Assembly (NCBI GenBank): GCA_947374485.1
Contig: CANCCF010000090.1
Coordinates: forward strand, 1-14,922
DNA from: Comamonadaceae bacterium
GTDB taxonomy: Bacteria; Pseudomonadota; Gammaproteobacteria; Burkholderiales; Burkholderiaceae_C
Length of the DNA stretch: 14,922 nt
Direction: 5' to 3'
Positions 1 through 9,400 of the stretch are shown here, piece by piece (position 1 is the stretch's first letter; each line of letters begins with the position of its first letter). A program made the position numbers and the translations under genes. The notes under the pieces were generated by a model that saw only the letters and a program-made list of their open reading frames with translations, searched no databases and was not told where the DNA came from.

Positions 1-1
1 C

Positions 2-829
2 AGCACCGTGATGCAAACCCTGATGGAGCCGCTGTGTGTATCGGCACTGAACACGCCTGCAGAGCGCTCCAGCGGCCAGGTGTTTTTACGCGTGCTCAAA
101 GACGCGCTGCTGGGCGGGCGCGGCAGCTCCAACCTGCTGATCCCCCGCACCGACTTGTCGAGCCTGCTGCCCGACGCAGCGGCCGCGTGGCTGGGCCAGC
201 GCGGTGCCAGCCTGCGCCTGGGTTGCCGGGTGGAGCAGATCCGCCATGCGTCACCGTGGCTGGTGAACGGCGAAGCCTTTGACGCAGTGATCTTGGCCAC
301 TTCTTCCAGCGTAGCCAGCCAGTTGCTGGGCCAGGCCAGCGGTGCCGCCACAAGCGCACTGCAGGCGTGGGCCGCGCACGCAGTCAGCCTGCAGCACGAG
401 GCCATTGCCACCGTCTACCTGCAAGCGGGCAGCACCCGCCTGCCCCAACCCATGCTGGCCCTGCGCAGCAGCAGTGAACAGCCAGCGCAGTTTGTCTTTG
501 ATCGCGGCCAGCTCGGCGGCCCCGTAGGTCTTTTGGCCTGCGTCGTCAGTGCCAGCAGCGACGTGCGCAACGTGCTGCAGAACAAGGTGCTGCAGCAGGT
601 ACAAAACCAGTTGGGCGCTTTGCTGCAGGGCACGCCCGTGGTGCTGCAAACCGTGGTGGAAAAGCGCGCCACCTTTGCCTGCACACCCGGCCTGGTGCGC
701 CCGGCGCAAGCGGTGGCGCCGGGCCTGTTGGTCTGTGGCGATTATGTGGATGGCCCCTACCCGGCCACGCTGGAAGGTGCGGTGCAAAGCGGTATGGCAG
801 CGGCCCGTGTCCTGGCCGCTAAAACCTGA
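2..829 (+). CDS. hpnE: Hydroxysqualene dehydroxylase HpnE (squalene-associated FAD-dependent desaturase), 3' part
   Basis: The frame is open from the left edge (Ser-Thr-Val-Met...) to a TGA at 827-829, giving 275 residues. The family is usually about 420-440 aa, so roughly the first third, with the N-terminal FAD-binding Rossmann motif, lies outside the window. What is visible fits the HpnE/amine-oxidase fold: the segment around EPLCVSALNTP near the start, a substrate/FAD-domain stretch with VILATSS (about residue 97), and the C-terminal FAD-contact motif GLLVCGDYVDGPYPATLEGAV followed by SGMAAARVL. HpnE removes the hydroxyl of hydroxysqualene to give squalene, working after HpnC and HpnD in hopanoid synthesis. 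The upstream partners would be expected just left of the window but cannot be seen. The GTG at 8 and ATG at 11 are internal codons, not starts. A carotenoid-type desaturase is the main alternative. Confidence 0.85.
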   Translation, partial: STVMQTLMEPLCVSALNTPAERSSGQVFLRVLKDALLGGRGSSNLLIPRTDLSSLLPDAAAAWLGQRGASLRLGCRVEQIRHASPWLVNGEAFDAVILATSSSVASQLLGQASGAATSALQAWAAHAVSLQHEAIATVYLQAGSTRLPQPMLALRSSSEQPAQFVFDRGQLGGPVGLLACVVSASSDVRNVLQNKVLQQVQNQLGALLQGTPVVLQTVVEKRATFACTPGLVRPAQAVAPGLLVCGDYVDGPYPATLEGAVQSGMAAARVLAAKT

Positions 830-869
830 ACAGGCGCTAGACTGCCGCAGCATCCACGAGAGAAAAGCC

Positions 870-3263
870 ATGAAAAAAACAGCCATCGTGATCGCCTCCC
901 TCGTCCTGTTGGCGCTGATTGCCGCCGGACTGGGCGCTGCCTGGTATGTGCACACCAAGCTGCCGGTGCGCACAGGCAACATCGCCCTGCAGCGGCTCGG
1001 CGCCGCCGTCACAGTTCGATACGACGAACGGGGCGTGCCCCACATCCGCGCCGACAACCAGGCCGACCTGTACCGCGCGCTGGGCTATGTGCATGCGCAA
1101 GACCGCCTGTTCCAGATGGAGATGGCGCGCCGCCTGGCCAATGGCGAGCTGGCCGAGGTGCTGGGCCCCAAACTGCTAGACAGCGACAGGCTGTTTCGCA
1201 CCCTGCGCTTGCGTGAGCGCGCCAAAGCGATGGTGGCCCAGGCCGACGCCAACAGCCCGGCCAGCCAGGCCCTGCGCGACTACCTCGACGGCGTCAACCA
1301 GTTCCAGGCCACGCACCCGGCGCCCATGGAATTCGACCTGCTGGGCATACCCAAGCGCCCTTTCACGCCGGAAGACTCAGCGGCCGTCAGCGGCTACCTG
1401 GCCTACAGCTTTGCGGCCGCCTTCCGCACCGAGCCGCTGATGACTTTCATACGCGACAAGCTCGGCCCCCAGTACCTGGGCGTGTTTGACACCGAGGGCC
1501 ACCCGGAAGGCGGCGTGCAAAGCCTGGGCACGGCGCTGAACGCGCAAGACTGGCAGGGCCTGGACCGCCTGGCCCAGGTCAGCCGCACCGCGCTGCAAAG
1601 CGCGGGCATGGGCGAATTCCAGGGCAGCAATGCCTGGGTGATTGCGGGCCGGCGCACGCAAAGCGGCAAGCCCCTGCTGGCGGGCGACCCGCACATCGGC
1701 TTCTCGGTGCCCGCCACCTGGTACGAGGCGCAGCTGAGTGCGCCGGGCTTTGAACTCTATGGCCACTTCCACGTGCTCAACCCGCTGGCCCTCTTGGGCC
1801 ACAACAGCCAATTCGGCTGGAGCCTGACGATGTTCGAAAACGATGACATCGACCTCATCGCTGAAAAAGCCAACCCGGCCAACCCCAACCAGGTCTGGCA
1901 CCAGGACCAGTGGGTGGACCTGCAGGTGCGCAACGAGACCATCAAGGTGAAGGGCGCGGCCGATGTGCTGCTGCCACTGCGCCGCGGCCCGCATGGACCC
2001 ATCGTCACCGACGCCTTTGCGGGCCCCGATGCGCAAACCCCCATCGCCCTGTGGTGGGCCTTTCTGGAGACCGAAAACCCGATCCTGGAGGGCTTCTACC
2101 AGCTCAACCGCGCTGACAGTTTGGACAAGGCGCGCGCGGCGGTACAAAACCTGCAGGCCCCCGGGCTCAACATCCTGTGGGCCAGCGCCACGGGCGATAT
2201 CGCCTGGTGGGCAGCGGCCAAATTGCCGCAGCGCCCGCAGGGTGTAAACCCGCTGTTCATTCTGGACGCCAGCAAAGGCGAGGCCGAAAAAAATGGCTTT
2301 TACAACTTCAGCTTCAACCCGCAGGAAGAAAACCCGCCGCGCGGCTACATCGTGTCTGCCAACCAGCAGCCCGGTGGCGTGCTGCCGGTGCCCGGCTACT
2401 ACCTGCTGCCCGACCGTGCCAAGCAGCTCGACGATGCGCTCAAGGATGGCAAGCAAAAATGGAGCGCCGAGCAAACCACCCAACTGCAGCTTGATGTCTG
2501 CAACGGCTATGCAGCGCGCGTCCTGAAGGTGCTGCTGCCGGTGATGGACCAGGTTGCCACCGACCCGAATGACCGCGCCTTCATGGAGCCGCTGCAAAAG
2601 TGGGACGGCTGCTATGGTCCCAACAGCGTGGCCGCCACCCTATTCAGCCAGCTGAGCTACGAGCTGGCCAAAGCCGTGTTTGAGGATGAACTCGGTGAAG
2701 TGCAGTTCCAGAACCTGCTGGCCTCCCCGGTGCTGGACCATGCCTTGCCGCTGCTGGTGGCCGACCCCCAATCGCCCTGGTGGGACAACGTGAAAACGCC
2801 GCAAAAGGAAAGCCATTTTGAGACCATCCGCCTGGCCTGGAGCCGCACCCTGCAGCACCTGCAGGGCCTGTACGGCAGCAGCCTGCTGGACTGGACCTGG
2901 GCCAATACCCACACCCTGACCCATGGCCACCCCTTGGGCCTGCAAAAGCCGTTGAACCTGCTGTTCAACGTGGGGCCATTTTCGGTGCCGGGCGGGCGCG
3001 AAACGCCCAACAACCTGTCAGAGCGCGTGGGCCCCGCCCCCTGGGCCGTGAGCTATGGCCCCTCCACGCGCCGGGTGATTGACTTTGGCGCGCCCGACAA
3101 ATCCCTGGGCATCAACCCGGTGGGACAAAGTGGCGTGCTGTTTGACCGCCACTACAGCGACCAGGCCCAGCGCTTTGCCGAGGGCAGTTATGCACGCCAG
3201 CGCACAGCCGCGGCCGACGTGCAGTCACATACCGAGAGCACGCTCACGCTGGTGGCGAAGTGA
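870..3263 (+). CDS. Penicillin acylase family protein (Ntn hydrolase), membrane-anchored
   Basis: The product is 797 aa. I chose ATG 870 because it opens a typical signal/anchor (MKKTAIVIASLVLLALIAAG, one hydrophobic helix) and has a purine-rich GAGAGAAAAG stretch just upstream; the frame stays open further left only as overlap with hpnE. The family's self-cleavage site is visible: GSNAWVI, with the predicted new N-terminal nucleophile at Ser253. This leaves an alpha part of about 250 residues and a beta chain of 545, the usual proportions. Downstream are the beta-chain motifs LLAGDPHIGFSVPATWYEA, an acidic FENDDID segment likely tied to calcium or active-site geometry, the ETPNN segment, GPSTRRVIDFG, and the terminal GQSG...HYSDQ block. 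The enzyme would hydrolyse an amide in the periplasm. The substrate (beta-lactam, acyl-homoserine lactone or another N-acyl compound) cannot be read from sequence. It follows hpnE by 40 bases and may be co-transcribed with it. Confidence 0.9.
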   Translation: MKKTAIVIASLVLLALIAAGLGAAWYVHTKLPVRTGNIALQRLGAAVTVRYDERGVPHIRADNQADLYRALGYVHAQDRLFQMEMARRLANGELAEVLGPKLLDSDRLFRTLRLRERAKAMVAQADANSPASQALRDYLDGVNQFQATHPAPMEFDLLGIPKRPFTPEDSAAVSGYLAYSFAAAFRTEPLMTFIRDKLGPQYLGVFDTEGHPEGGVQSLGTALNAQDWQGLDRLAQVSRTALQSAGMGEFQGSNAWVIAGRRTQSGKPLLAGDPHIGFSVPATWYEAQLSAPGFELYGHFHVLNPLALLGHNSQFGWSLTMFENDDIDLIAEKANPANPNQVWHQDQWVDLQVRNETIKVKGAADVLLPLRRGPHGPIVTDAFAGPDAQTPIALWWAFLETENPILEGFYQLNRADSLDKARAAVQNLQAPGLNILWASATGDIAWWAAAKLPQRPQGVNPLFILDASKGEAEKNGFYNFSFNPQEENPPRGYIVSANQQPGGVLPVPGYYLLPDRAKQLDDALKDGKQKWSAEQTTQLQLDVCNGYAARVLKVLLPVMDQVATDPNDRAFMEPLQKWDGCYGPNSVAATLFSQLSYELAKAVFEDELGEVQFQNLLASPVLDHALPLLVADPQSPWWDNVKTPQKESHFETIRLAWSRTLQHLQGLYGSSLLDWTWANTHTLTHGHPLGLQKPLNLLFNVGPFSVPGGRETPNNLSERVGPAPWAVSYGPSTRRVIDFGAPDKSLGINPVGQSGVLFDRHYSDQAQRFAEGSYARQRTAAADVQSHTESTLTLVAK

Positions 3264-3277
3264 TCAGCCGCTGAAGA

Positions 3278-3982
3278 TCACAGCTCCAGCGCCTCGCAGA
3301 GTTCGAGCATACTGGCCGCGCTGGCATGCGGGCGCTGGGGAAAGCTCCAGAGCTTGTCACTGCGGTTGATCCAGGCGGTCTGCATGCCGGCAGCCAAGGC
3401 GCCCAGCACGTCCAGGCCCTCGTCATCGCCCACGTGCAGAATCTGTGTGGGCTCAAGCCGCAGGGCCTGGGCTGCGGCCTGGAAGATGCGCAGATCGGGC
3501 TTGCCCACGCCCACATCGCGCGCGCTCACCGAGCCGCAAAAATACGCGCCGATACCGCCGCCGGCCACGCACTGCACGTCGGCGTTTCCGTTAGAGAGGG
3601 CCAGCACGGGCCAGCGTGCCGACAGCCGCTTCAAGGCGGGCGCTGCATCATCAAACAGCGTCACTTGCTGACGAGCGTCGAAAAAGACGCCGAAGGCCGG
3701 ACCGGCCAGGTCCTGGTCTTCACCGCTTTGCTTGAGGCCCAGGCGGATCATCTCGCGACGCATGAAGCTCAGGTCGTGGTGGTGTTCCGGCCAGTCGGCC
3801 TGCGCCTGATCGCGCAGGGCCACGCGGGCATGCGGGCTGGCGAACAAAGCCGAGGTGCGCGGTGCCTGCTGCAGCAGCCAGGCCTGCAGGCGCAATTCGG
3901 CCTGTTCGATGGTGGGCCAGATGGGCCACAGGGTGTCGTCCAGGTCCAAGGTTATTGCCCGGATACGTGAAATATCAATCAT
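3278..3982 (-). CDS. HAD-superfamily hydrolase
   Basis: The product is 234 aa and all four HAD motifs are present. Motif I is DLDDT, with nucleophile Asp13 and acid/base Asp15. Motif II is Ser130 in LALSNGNAD. Motif III is Lys161 in GVGKPD. Motif IV is VGDDEGLD with Asp186, Asp187 and Asp191. The insert between motif I and II (about residues 20-110) is a helical C1-type cap, as in small phosphatases and haloacid-dehalogenase-like enzymes. It probably removes phosphate from a small metabolite; the substrate is unknown. I chose the ATG at 3982 because MIDISRIRAITLDLDDT places motif I at the usual distance from the N terminus. In-frame ATGs at 4003 and 4015 would add 7 or 11 unlikely residues and run into hemH; the 4003 one has a better purine-rich site upstream. 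It converges with the acylase gene (14-base gap) and diverges from hemH. Confidence 0.88.
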   Translation of the reverse strand: MIDISRIRAITLDLDDTLWPIWPTIEQAELRLQAWLLQQAPRTSALFASPHARVALRDQAQADWPEHHHDLSFMRREMIRLGLKQSGEDQDLAGPAFGVFFDARQQVTLFDDAAPALKRLSARWPVLALSNGNADVQCVAGGGIGAYFCGSVSARDVGVGKPDLRIFQAAAQALRLEPTQILHVGDDEGLDVLGALAAGMQTAWINRSDKLWSFPQRPHASAASMLELCEALEL

Positions 3983-4001
3983 AGGTGCGGGAGAATACCG
4001 C

Positions 4002-5093
4002 ATGCCCTTTTCCACCGAACCCCCTTACGCCCACGGCCAGATGCCGCGCACCGCCGTGCTGCTGTGCAACCTGGGCACACCCGATGAGCCCACACCCAAA
4101 GCCGTGCGCCGCTACCTGGCCGAATTTTTGAGTGACCGCCGGGTGGTGGAAATTCCGCGCCTGCTGTGGCTGCTGATTCTGCACGGCATCATCCTGCGTT
4201 TTCGCCCGGCCAAGTCGGCCGCCAAATACGCCAGCATCTGGACGCCCGAGGGCTCACCCCTCAAGGTCTGGACCGAGAAGCAGGCCAAGCTGCTGCAAGG
4301 CTGGTTGGGCCAGCGCAACCACCAAGTGAAGGTGCGCTGGGCCATGCGCTACGGCAGCACCTCGATTGCCTCGCAGCTCGACGCCATGAAGGCCGACGGC
4401 GTGACCCGCGTGCTGGTGGTCCCCGCCTACCCGCAGTACTCGGCCACCACCACGGCCAGCGTGTTTGATGCGGTCTACCAGTGGGCCGCCAGCACCCGCG
4501 CGCTGCCCGAGTTCCGCTTCATCAACCGCTACCACGACCATGCCGACTACATCGCCGCACTGGCCGCCAGTGTGGAGCGCCATTGGCGCAAGAACGGCAA
4601 GCCCGACAAACTGGTGATGAGCTTCCATGGCGTGCCCGAGCGCACCCTGCATCTGGGCGACCCCTACCACTGCGAGTGCTTCAAGACCGCACGCCTGCTG
4701 GGCGAAAAACTGCGCCTGCCCAAGGACCAGTACCAGGTCACCTTCCAGTCGCGCCTGGGGCGTGCCAAATGGCTGGAGCCGTATACCGAGCCCACGCTGG
4801 TGGCCATGGCCCAAGCGGGGGTCAAGCGCGTGGACCTGATCTGCCCCGGCTTCACCAGCGACTGCCTGGAGACACTGGAAGAAATCAACATGGAAGCACG
4901 CGAGGCCTTTTTGCATGCCGGCGGCGAGACCTTCCACTACATCCCCTGCCTGAACGACGACCCGGAGTGGATCACCGCCCTGTGCAACGTCACCCAGCAG
5001 CATTTGCTGGGTTGGAACACGCTGGACACGGTCAACCCGCAGGCGCTGGCCGCCAGCCGCGCAGCGGCCCTGGCGCTGGGCGCCCAGGCTTAG
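4002..5093 (+). CDS. hemH: Ferrochelatase
   Basis: The product is 363 aa, within the usual bacterial range. Ferrochelatase inserts Fe2+ into protoporphyrin IX, the last step of protoheme synthesis, at the inner membrane face. The sequence carries the family marks in order: AVLLCNLGTPDEPTP near the N terminus, RRVVEIPRLLW, WTPEGSPL, the metal-site region MSFHGVPER with catalytic His209, and PGFTSDCLETLEEI with Glu290. The His-Glu distance of 81 residues equals that of the well-studied Bacillus subtilis enzyme (His183/Glu264). Start ATG 4002 has GGGAGA at about 3990-3995 as ribosome binding site. The longer frame reaching back to 3855 is antisense to the HAD gene and has no family similarity. 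The short leader means its promoter must overlap the 5' part of the divergent HAD gene. No terminator with a T-run is visible after the TAG. Confidence 0.97.
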   Translation: MPFSTEPPYAHGQMPRTAVLLCNLGTPDEPTPKAVRRYLAEFLSDRRVVEIPRLLWLLILHGIILRFRPAKSAAKYASIWTPEGSPLKVWTEKQAKLLQGWLGQRNHQVKVRWAMRYGSTSIASQLDAMKADGVTRVLVVPAYPQYSATTTASVFDAVYQWAASTRALPEFRFINRYHDHADYIAALAASVERHWRKNGKPDKLVMSFHGVPERTLHLGDPYHCECFKTARLLGEKLRLPKDQYQVTFQSRLGRAKWLEPYTEPTLVAMAQAGVKRVDLICPGFTSDCLETLEEINMEAREAFLHAGGETFHYIPCLNDDPEWITALCNVTQQHLLGWNTLDTVNPQALAASRAAALALGAQA

Positions 5094-5105
5094 TTGCCGA
5101 CCCCG

Positions 5106-5184
5106 TTTTGCTTCACAGGCTTTTACGCCAGCTTTACCCGCAGAGTCCCTGAAGTGCTTTTGCTTCACCACGCTGCCCTATGAT
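5106..5184 (+). promoter_or_regulatory. Upstream region of the efflux operon with an 11-base direct repeat and a -10-like box
   Basis: The 98-base gap before the adaptor gene holds two exact copies of TTTTGCTTCAC, at 5106-5116 and 5158-5168. The copies start 52 bases apart, close to five helical turns. TATGAT at 5179-5184 resembles a sigma-70 -10 box, but no good -35 lies 16-18 bases upstream. It sits only 7 bases before the ATG, so if used it would give a nearly leaderless message. The second copy is part of TGAAG...CTTCA, a short imperfect palindrome at 5150-5167. No strong Shine-Dalgarno precedes the ATG. The repeats may be operator half-sites; this is inference, and no regulator gene is adjacent. 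Confidence 0.35.
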
Positions 5185-5191
5185 TTGAAAC

Positions 5192-6421
5192 ATGAAACAA
5201 CTTGCCCGCCCCCCGCTTCTTGCGCTCTGCGCCCTGACCTCTTTGCTCCTTGCAGCCTGTTCAGGCAAGACGGATCCGGCAGGCAACAGCACCGGTACGG
5301 TGGGTAGCGCAGCTGCCACGACAGCGAGCGCTCCGGCGGCTGCCGCTTCAGCGCCCTTGCCCCCCGTCACCGTCACCACCGCGAAGGCGCAAAAGCGCGA
5401 CTTCCCGGTCAACCTGCAAGGCAATGGCATCGTGACACCCCTGACCAGCGTGGACCTGCGCTCCCAGGTCACCAGCACGGTGGCCCGGGTGCAGGTGACC
5501 GATGGGCAATTTGTCAAAGCCGGGCAGCTGCTGTTTGCACTCGACTCCCGCACCGACGAGGCCAACCTGGCCAAGGCGCGCGCGCAGCTGGTGAAAGACC
5601 AGGCTGCCCTGGCCGATGCCAAACGCCAGTTCGAGCGGGCCAGGCAGCTGTTTGCGCAAAACTTCATTTCGCAAGGAGCGGTGGACACGGCGCAGACGCT
5701 GGTGGAATCGGCCACGGCAAGCACTGTGGCCGACCAGGCTGCCATCGAAGCCAGCAAGGTGAGCCTGTCCTTTGACCGCATTGCGGCGCCCATTGCCGGG
5801 CGCGTGGGCGTGGTCAACGTGTCGGTGGGCAGCCTGGTGCAGGCCAACACCACCTCGCTCCTGACCATCACCCAGCTCGACCCGATTGCCGTTGCCTTCA
5901 GCATTCCGCAGCGCAACCTGCCCGATGCCCTGGCTGCACTCAAGGGCGGTGGTGCGGCAGTGAGCGCCAAATTGGCCGATGGCGGCGGCAGCTTCAAGGG
6001 GCGGCTGCAGTTTGTGGACAGCAGCGTGAGCGCCAATACCGGCACCGTGCAGGCCCGCGCCGTGTTCCCCAACAAGGAGGGCAAGCTCTGGCCCGGAGCC
6101 TATGTGGACATCTCGCAAACCGTGACCACGCTGGCAGACGCCACCTCCATCCCGCAAGCGGCCGTGGTGCAAGGCGCGCGCGGCACCATTGTGTACGTGC
6201 TGGAAGACGGCAAAGCCCGCTTGCAACCCATCAAGGTGGTGTACGCGGAAGGCACTGAGGCAGCCGTCACCGGCATCAATCCGGGCGATGTGGTGGTGAT
6301 GGACGGCAAGCAGAATGTGCGCCCAGGCAGCCCGCTGGTGGAACGTGCCAGGGAGCCCAAGGCGGGGGCCTCCGCGCCTTCCGCTGGCGCATCACAAGCC
6401 GCCGGGGCCAGCAAGCCATGA
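5192..6421 (+). CDS. RND efflux periplasmic adaptor (membrane fusion protein), lipoprotein
   Basis: The product is 409 aa. The N terminus is a lipoprotein signal with lipobox LAAC (Cys23), so the mature protein should be lipid-anchored to the inner membrane and face the periplasm. An Ala/Ser/Pro-rich spacer follows (about residues 30-55). Then come a first lipoyl-like half (QGNGIVTPLTSVDLRSQV, about 72-90, through VTDGQFVKAGQLLFALDSR), a coiled-coil hairpin (about 125-190, rich in Ala, Gln, Lys and Glu), the second lipoyl half (FDRIAAPIAGRVG), and the beta-barrel and membrane-proximal domains (LDPIAVAFSIPQRNLP onwards, ending near residue 385). The tail is low-complexity Ala/Gly/Ser. This is the AcrA/MdtA family order. 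It bridges the pump encoded by the next gene, which it overlaps by 4 bases (ATGA), to an outer-membrane channel that is not in this window. Confidence 0.93.
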   Translation: MKQLARPPLLALCALTSLLLAACSGKTDPAGNSTGTVGSAAATTASAPAAAASAPLPPVTVTTAKAQKRDFPVNLQGNGIVTPLTSVDLRSQVTSTVARVQVTDGQFVKAGQLLFALDSRTDEANLAKARAQLVKDQAALADAKRQFERARQLFAQNFISQGAVDTAQTLVESATASTVADQAAIEASKVSLSFDRIAAPIAGRVGVVNVSVGSLVQANTTSLLTITQLDPIAVAFSIPQRNLPDALAALKGGGAAVSAKLADGGGSFKGRLQFVDSSVSANTGTVQARAVFPNKEGKLWPGAYVDISQTVTTLADATSIPQAAVVQGARGTIVYVLEDGKARLQPIKVVYAEGTEAAVTGINPGDVVVMDGKQNVRPGSPLVERAREPKAGASAPSAGASQAAGASKP

Positions 6422-9400
6422 ACATCTCGGAATTGTTCATACGCCGTCCGGTAATGACGGTGCTCTTGAACCTGGCCATTGTGCTCGCGGGTGTGATTGG
6501 CTACCGCAGCATTCCGGTGGCGGCCCTGCCCAGCTACGACACGCCGGTGATCAACGTCTCGGCGAACTTCGCTGGCGCCAACCCCGAGACCATGGCCAGC
6601 GCCGTGGCCCTGCCGCTGGAAAAGCAATTCCAGACCGTGCCTGGGCTGAAAACCATCAGCTCCACCAGCATCCTGGGCAGCACCTCGCTGACCCTGGAAT
6701 TCAACGAAGGCCGCAGCATTGACGCCGCGGCCGTGGACGTGCAGGCGGCCCTGCTGCGGGCCCAACGCGCCTTGCCCGCCGACATGACGGAAACGCCGTC
6801 CTACCGCAAGGTGAACCCGGCCGACGCGCCGGTGCTGCTGATATCCATGCGGTCCCCTTCGCTTGCGCCCTCGGACCTGCAGGACTATGCCGAGCACCTG
6901 ATATCGCCCACCCTGTCGATTCTGGATGGCGTGGCCCAGGTGAATGTGTTTGGCTCCAAACGCTTTGCCATCCGCGTACGCGTGAAGCCGGAGGCCCTGA
7001 CCGCCGCCAACCTGGGGCTCGATGAGCTCAGCGCCGCCCTGCGTGTGGCCAATGTCAACACCCCGGTGGGCACGCTGGACGGCCCGCAGCAAACGCTGGT
7101 GGTGCAGGCCAACAAGCAGTTGCAAAACGCGCAGGCCTACTCCAACCTGATCGTGGCCATGCGCGCGGGCAACCCCGTGCGTCTCAAAGATGTGGCCACA
7201 GTGGAAGACAGTGTGGAGACCTTCAAGAGTTCGGCCACCTTCAACGGCGAGGCCTCCATCACCCTGGCCATCCTGCGCCAGCCCGGCGCCAACACCGTGC
7301 GTGTGGTGGATGCAATTCGCGCCGCCCTGCCCGCCCTGCAAAGCCAGATGCCGCAGTCGGTGTCGCTCACCCCCATCAACGACCGCTCGGTCTCGGTGCG
7401 CGCAGCGCTGCACGATGTCACGCTCACACTGATCGGCACCATCGCCCTGGTGGTGCTGGTGATCTTTTTATTCCTGCGCCGCTTTGTGGCCACTGTGATC
7501 CCCACGTTGTCGCTGCCGGTGTCGCTGGTGGGAGCGGTGGCCCTGCTCTGGGGCCTGAACTACAGCTTGGACAATATCTCCCTGCTGGGCCTCACCCTGG
7601 CCGTGGGCCTGGTGGTGGACGATGCCATCGTGGTGCTGGAAAACATCATGCGCCACGTGGAGCATGGCGAGGAGCCGTTCCAGGCCGCCCTGCGCGGTGC
7701 GCGCGAGGTGGGCTTCACCATCATTTCGATATCCACCTCGCTGATTGCGGTGTTCATTCCGATCTTCTTCATGCCGGGCGTGATTGGCCTTTTGTTCCAC
7801 GAATTCGCCGTGGTGGTGGGGCTGTCGATTGTGGTTTCGGCCTTTGTGTCGCTGACTCTCGTGCCCATGCTGGCCAGCCGCTTCCTCACCGACGACGCCC
7901 ACAAGAAGCCACCGGGCACGCTGGTCAAGCTGTTTGAGCGTGGCTTTGACAACTTGCTGGCGGGCTACACCCGGCTGCTCGACAAGGCGCTGGGCCACAG
8001 GGCCCTGATACTGCTGCTGGCCGCCGCCACCTTTGCTGCCACCGCCTGGCTGTTCATGGCCATCCCCAAGGGTTTCTTCCCGGAGGAAGACATTGGCCAG
8101 ATCCAGGTGTCCACCGAAGCCTCGGAAGACATTTCTTTTCCGGAAATGGTGCGCCTGCAGGAGCGCGCTGCCGCCGTGTTCCGGGCCGACCCGAATGTGG
8201 GTGCGGTCAACTCCTTCAACGGCGGATCCAACGCGCTGAACACCGGGCGCATGTTCATCACGCTCAAGCCGCAGAATGAACGCAAGCCCATGAAGCAGGT
8301 GGTGGAAGGGCTGCGCAAGAAGCTGCGTGAGGTGGCGGGCATCAATGTGTTCATGCGCCCGGTGCAAAACCTGCAGTTGGGCGGACGCCCCAGCAAGGCA
8401 CAGTTTCAGTACATCCTGCAAAGCGTGAAGGCCGACGAGCTCAATGTCTGGGCCGGCAAGCTGCAGGACAAGCTGCGCGCCGAACCGCTGTTCCGGGACG
8501 TCACCAGCGACGCGCAGTTGCGCGCCCTGCAGGCGCAGCTGAAGATTGACCGGGACCGGGCCAACTCGCTGGGCGTGTCCATAGACGCCATCCGCTCGGC
8601 GTTGTTCAGCGCCTTTGGTGAGCGCCAGGTCTCCACCATCTACCTGCCCACCGACAGCTACAAGGTCATCATGGAGCTGGCACCCGAGGCCAAGCAGGAC
8701 GAGCTGGCCTTGAACGCCATTTTTGTGCGCTCCAACACGGGTGGCTTGGTGCCGCTCTCGGCCTTCACCACGGTGGAACGCACGGTGGGCGCCACCTCCA
8801 TCAACCACGTGGGCCAGTTGCAGGCGGTTACCGTCTCCTTCAACCTCGCCCCGGGTGCCGCGTTGGGCGACGCCACCGCTCGCATCGACGCCGCGCGTGA
8901 GGCGATTCAACTGCCAAGCTCCGTGATCACCAGCTACGGTGGCGACGCTGCGGTGTTCAAAAGCTCACAAGGCAGCCAGGCCATTCTGATCATCGCCGCC
9001 CTGCTGGTGATTTACGTGCTGCTGGGCGTGCTGTACGAGAGCTTTATCCACCCACTCACCATTCTGGCGGGCCTGCCCTCGGCGGCCGTGGGTGCACTGG
9101 CCACGCTGATGCTGTTTGGCCAGGACCTGACGCTGATTGCCACCATTGGCATCGTGCTCTTGATCGGCATTGTGAAAAAGAACGCCATCATGATGATCGA
9201 CTTTGCGCTGGACGCGCAGCGCCACCATGGCATGACGCCGCAGCAGGCGATTCGCGAAGCCTGTGTGATGCGTTTTCGGCCCATCATGATGACCACCATG
9301 GCAGCACTCATGGGTGCCTTGCCCATTGCGCTGGGCATTGGCGCCGGTGCCGAACTGCGCCAGCCGCTGGGCCTGGCGGTGGTGGGCGGACTGGTGTTTT

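Noticed and set aside
1377..2597. A 406-aa - strand open frame opposite the acylase gene
   Set aside because: No motif and shadow-like composition; the + strand acylase has intact catalytic motifs throughout.
7468..8910. A 480-aa - strand open frame opposite the RND pump gene
   Set aside because: Its composition (His, Gln, Gly, Arg-rich, no domain) is that of an antisense shadow of a GC-rich gene; the + strand frame is an unmistakable RND pump.
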